Origin: Pterobdella sp. o SKG-2022
Taxonomy: Eukaryota > Annelida > Clitellata > Hirudinida > Piscicolidae
Direction of reading: 5' to 3'
DNA length: 64,000 nucleotides
NCBI GenBank assembly: GCA_964035795.1
Contig: OZ038321.1
Coordinates: 5,088,200-5,152,199 of the forward strand
The translations under genes were made by a program, and so were the position numbers. The notes below the pieces were generated by a model. The model searched no databases, was not told the DNA's origin, and saw only the letters and a list, made by a program, of their open reading frames with translations. This document shows positions 59,701-64,000 of this stretch, piece after piece (the stretch's first letter is position 1; every line of letters begins with the position of its first letter).

Positions 59701-62700
59701 AAAATATCAAAAACAACAGACATAGCAAAATAATTATTAATGTAAGTACATGTCTAGCTATATAATCGAATAGAAATTTTGTATCTGATACCTAACGAGA
59801 AGCTTATTTGATCACACATGCCATACAGTTGTCCAAAGCAAATCAGGCGGTCTGTTGATTTGATCTTGTGTTCTTGCATTCTGTTCACGAAAAATCAAAT
59901 TTGAAAATTCCAACAAGTAAAACTAATTAATTAAAAATATTAGTATTTTGGATCCGTGTCACTGATAACACGGCAAGAACATAACGTAAGCCCTATTAAG
60001 TAATTAAAAAATAGATTGTTTGAAAATAATCAGTCTTTTAGTGTATAAGCACAGAATCATGTTTATAAAAACAAGAATAGTGTTAAATTAATTCAAAAAA
60101 ATTGAAACTAAATTCAATTCGTTTACGAGTATGGTTATAGTTGCATCAACTTCATAAGTTTTTAGACCACTAAATATCAAATTTGATATCAAACTATGTC
60201 TGAGGTAACATAAAAAATGCATTAGAGCATTGTTGCACAGAGAAGAGGCATACTTGTTGATGACGTATCGCACTGTGTCTTCATTGTGAGTTGCCATCAT
60301 TACAGCAATTTCTCCTTTGGGCCTTTGATTTATGTTTACCATGACTTCTTCAACCATTTTCTCGAACATTTTTGTGGTCGCTTCGAATGAAGGGTTGATA
60401 GGGTCTTCATACCCTAAGACCTGTGCTCTAAACTTTTCCTGGAATTATGGGTAGTTGTATTTGTGCTTAACTTTTAAACCTTTTTTTCATTTTGTAAAAG
60501 ATACTAAAAATGATAGTTTTTGCGTATAGTTAATATAGCTGAAACATATCATTGTTGACTAATATCAACTAAGCTATTTGGAAATAGTTATAGTCTTCTT
60601 TAGTAGGGACATTATTGAGTAACGCACAAGCTAAAAGAGAGACATTTCAAAGACTCGAAAACAGATCTCTATGCATGTTTCTGATAATCAGCTTGAACTA
60701 ATTAAAAAAATATGCTCTTCTCGAATGAATAAATTTCAAATAAGCATACATACTTGAAAAAAACATCAAAAATATATTATGCTGGTTTGTGGTCATATAA
60801 AGTTTTTGAAAATTCAAATAATTATAAGGTTCACGTAAATTAACAATAATGACGCAAGAAGCTATGAAATTTCATGTTAAAGATGCCACATACTTGATCT
60901 ATGTATGCACCACGCACTAGTTTGGCACCAAAGTAAAAGTTCTCTCGTTGAGAGAGTGCTAAGCCATCTCTCAAATTATCGTAAGCATCTTTTAGATAAC
61001 ATTGGTAAGTGTTGAAGACTTGAGCTTTTTTCTTGTTATATTTTCTCATCATTTCCATGCAGAGTCTGTTAATTGCAGCTTGGAAGTAAGTTTGTTCAGC
61101 ATCAATCATCACCCTCACATCCTGGTCTTCGGCACGCTGCAGAACAAAGGGCTTTCATTATGTTTATCCAATACGATTAATTAAACATTACTTTTAAAAT
61201 TTTATCGATTCTTTTCAGCATATTTTTCATTTGCTCATCTTCCACGTCAGTTAAGCTTGTCACAAGCGGTTCTAACCTGCCCGTCTGAAAAGTTTATTAA
61301 TCATTTAGATATGGATTAACAAGTTGAAATCTGAATGTTGATTAATTTTCTATGAAGACACACCCTTATGTTAGGAACTCTAAGGATCTTGGCAAGACTC
61401 ACGTTTACCTCAAGTAGGTTGTGCCAGTCCATCAGATCTATTTCTCTGCACATTATCATTGTTTATTCTTTGATAATATATCTTCATTTTAATAAAAATG
61501 TAATTGATTTTCTATTAAATAGTGAAATATTAATCAATTCTAAGTGTAAAGAAATAGAAAGAATCATCATACCCATCCTTTGAAACGTCAAGAATTGTGA
61601 ACCACTTTCTTGTTTCTTCAGCATTTAAATTGAAACTTTTGAGATGTCTTTCAAAATCCGTCTGCTTCAAAGTTCCCGTTCCATAACCTTTGGCCAAAGT
61701 GTTGAAGTATTGATTCACCCTGTCAATCACTTCAGAAAACTGTAGCTGTTTTTTTTTTCATAAAACATATGATATTTTAAAAACTTCTCAGCAAAAATAT
61801 ATATAATTATTATTTTACAAGAAACTGTGGTCTCCCAAGAGCAGTCAATTTAACTGCAGCGAACCCCGTAGCGTTTGTCGCTCCTGATGGTTTTCAAATC
61901 AGAAACTTAGTGAAAACTTCATACCTCATAACTCAAAAAAATGTATAAATAAAGATTAATAACCTGAAACAGCATCGATTCCTCTTAAAAAGTGCTCCAT
62001 GTTTTCATCACAGTGCTCCTCATCTTCATAGAAATAGGTCCTTGCCGTGGTGGAGGCCTTCGACTGCTCCGAGAGACCGTATGAACGGGCATACTGCTTC
62101 TTCTTTGTGTCTTCACTCACTTTAGGGTTGTAATGGATATATTAAGTGAGCGACGAGTCAAGAAACTAAAGAACAAATGAAATCTCTATTTAAAACTGAT
62201 ATGTAAAAGCTTTCAAACTTACCCATAAACTAGTTTGAGTGTTCAAATTGAACTTCTACGAAACAGCCAAGAATGATTTTAATAATATTTATGATTAAAA
62301 TAAATTTATAATTGTAATTTAAAGATTTAAAATCTAAAACAAACAACATTTAAATCGATATTTCAATTAAAACATCTCCAAGCATAGTCCGAAACTTTTA
62401 CGTCATAAGTTCCTAAATGTGTTTAATACCAAGCTATCGTGTGTTTCTTTAAAATAGTTACTGTCTTCAAATGTGGCGAGAAAATAGCCATTAACTAGTA
62501 CTTTTAAAGCCTCTGTCATAATCATTTGATTTATTTTAAATTAATGTTTTTTCAATTAAATTCTTATAGCTGTTATTGCCATATTATTTTATGGATATAG
62601 GTACGCAAATTGATAATCTCACCTGCTTGATTTACTTGATGATCTCCTAAAGACCTTTAAATGGTTTTCAAATTTGGTTAGTCATATAAATTTGTTTCAA

Positions 62701-63344
62701 TTGGTTTTAGTCAAATGCACTAAATTGATTATTTATAATAATTGATTTTTTCGTTCTCTATTGTGTATTTATATGGAAGTTTACAAAATAATTGACTAAT
62801 TTTTTCATTCGATTCATAAAAAAATAAACTTCAATAGCAAATTTTTAGTTTAAATTGTCAAAACTGTTACCATTAATAGCCAGTAAGAATATAATAATTC
62901 AGCTTAATGGTTCCAATGGATACAAACTGGGTTTTTAATCTATTTAGAAACAGCATATGGGTTTGATAGATCATTAAGGAAAATATTTTTGAACAATCTT
63001 TATAAAATAACCATTTAAAAATGTTTCTTAAAGCTTCATATTAACAAACTTGATTTCAGCCTTTTTCGTTTCTTCTGCACTAAGATCTTTTTCAGCGCTG
63101 TAATCTTAACAAAAAAAAAGTTAAATTATTCAGAAATACTCGGACATCAAAATCGACAAAAGACAAATGTTAAGCCATGTTAATACCAACCCAGTATCGA
63201 CTTGACTCCAAAGGACATATTCCTCTCGACCATAGGCTTAATCTCAGCAGTGTCCTCCCCAGCCACAAAATGACCGTACACCGTCAACCTCATCACCTTC
63301 TCAAACAGTCTTTTTCCCAGTATTTTGCGTGAAAATTGCAACAG
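56772..63344 (-). CDS. PRODH: proline dehydrogenase, mitochondrial (5' end not seen)
   Basis: FAD enzyme of the mitochondrial inner membrane that oxidises proline to pyrroline-5-carboxylate. Exons (minus, 5' to 3'): 63344-63191, 63104-63050, 62115-61964, 61883-61819, 61739-61573, 61445-61364, 61284-61192, 61136-60894, 60438-60254, 59880-59792, 57007-56772. The 1,521 nt give 506 residues, phases matching; human PRODH is about 600, so the targeting peptide and first exon or exons are missing. Matches to the family include [159 protein letters not shown] and LEN. These cover the barrel and the conserved C-terminal SRRA.EN signature. A 2.2-kb LINE sits in the last intron in the opposite orientation. 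Confidence 0.95.
57105..59335 (+). mobile_element. L2/CR1-like LINE with an uninterrupted reverse-transcriptase frame
   Basis: One open frame extends from about 57107 to 59149. It starts inside an APE endonuclease (SDHYFIQ at 57134, the final catalytic His motif) and continues through the linker [22 protein letters not shown] blocks [20 protein letters not shown] and [37 protein letters not shown], the catalytic box [23 protein letters not shown], and the C-terminal [13 protein letters not shown] short frame-shifted end ([19 protein letters not shown]) and the tail GAACGACGCGTAAAAGACAC, then ATT repeats, follow. Coding strand extremely C/T-rich, giving a Ser/Leu/Phe-rich protein. 5'-truncated inside the endonuclease, so not autonomous. 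It lies antisense in the last PRODH intron. Confidence 0.92.
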
Positions 63345-64000
63345 CTAATAAAAGGATTTGTAGAAATTAAATAAAATTTTGGTCATATTTAATTATAATG
63401 TATTATTTTTGCCTAGTGTTTTAAGAAAAAATGTTGTTTGAAACAAAAGGTTCAAAAATTATTCTAGCAAGAGAATTTGTATTTAATAGATTATTGTCAT
63501 GTAATTGGCAATGAAAAGTAGTTTTTAATTTATAACTTTGGCTTGAATAATACTCTATCCAATTTCTCAAAAATGGACACCGTTTATTGTTTAGGTTACC
63601 TTATCGACAAAACAATTCACAAACTTCATTGGAACATAATTTGAATCGGAATTCATACATCGTTTCATATTGGATCGCTTAAAAAGATTGCTACAATTTA
63701 AATTTGAGGCTAAATAATGTGAAACAAGCGATAACTGTCGACCCAACAGAGGAATAAACCCTGTAACTAGATAATTATTCTAACGCTCTATCATTAAAGC
63801 TATACGAGACAAAAGAGTATTAACAGTTATAGTAAAATTAACTAATGCACTATAAATGTCTATGCTGACTGTCTAACACTAATACAGATAATTAGTGATA
63901 AAACACCTGAATATTTTTGAAAAATTAATATAGAAATTTTTTAAATTTAACCTTCAGAATTTAATGATAATAATTTATATTAAAAATAAGAAATCTAATG
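63345..64000. other. upstream intron or 5' flank of proline dehydrogenase
   Basis: No exon encoding a mitochondrial targeting peptide could be recognised on the minus strand. The first exon is probably beyond the window end or too short to see. Confidence 0.45.

Overview
This is AT-rich nuclear DNA from an invertebrate animal. Every protein-coding gene is split by GT-AG introns, most of them 50 bp to 2.5 kb. The gene set (a receptor tyrosine phosphatase, a DREAM-complex LIN37, a phosphorylase-kinase gamma catalytic subunit, a mitochondrial proline dehydrogenase) is metazoan. I cannot place the phylum. Several unrelated non-LTR retrotransposon lineages and short dispersed repeats fill introns and gaps. 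Exon joins were worked out by eye from reading frame, splice signals and family similarity. For the five main genes every exon phase matches its neighbour and the summed coding length is a multiple of three.

Layout, left to right. 0-2.1 kb: a possible terminal exon of an unknown minus-strand gene, a near-perfect 79-bp-arm foldback element with a flanking direct repeat, and a LINE fragment. 2.2-13.8 kb (+): a receptor protein tyrosine phosphatase in 33 visible exons, with fibronectin III repeats, a membrane segment, an active phosphatase domain D1 and a dead D2; its 5' end is outside the window. 13.8-18.6 kb: gene-free apart from a decayed LINE. 18.7-20.5 kb (-): LIN37. 20.8-26.3 kb (+): an unrecognised 286-residue coiled-coil protein that starts head-to-head with LIN37, only 257 bp away. 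25.6-27.3 kb: LINE tails and a second foldback element. 27.7-28.05 kb (-): a possible 62-residue protein. 28.4-41.3 kb (+): a 1,491-residue ubiquitin-specific protease of the USP4/15/32 type, with long Asn/Asp-rich insertions and an intron that holds an 87-unit CTAC array. 41.7-49.2 kb: a gene-free retroelement graveyard with three different reverse-transcriptase lineages in a row. 50.2-54.7 kb (+): a compact phosphorylase-kinase-gamma-like kinase with no regulatory tail. 56.8-63.3 kb (-): proline dehydrogenase. Its last intron carries an L2/CR1-like LINE with an uninterrupted 604-codon reverse-transcriptase frame. Its first exon or exons are not visible.

The genes belong to unrelated pathways (adhesion signalling, cell-cycle repression, deubiquitination, glycogen metabolism, proline catabolism), and I see no operon or functional cluster. 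The most unusual material is the repeat content: a foldback or retroposon family sharing an AAGCTTTTCGT...ATTATCAAGT core with target-site-like duplications, a second family opening with GGGCATGACGTTAAAC, and a huge tetranucleotide array attached to a retroposon-like sequence. I found no convincing wholly new multi-gene system.
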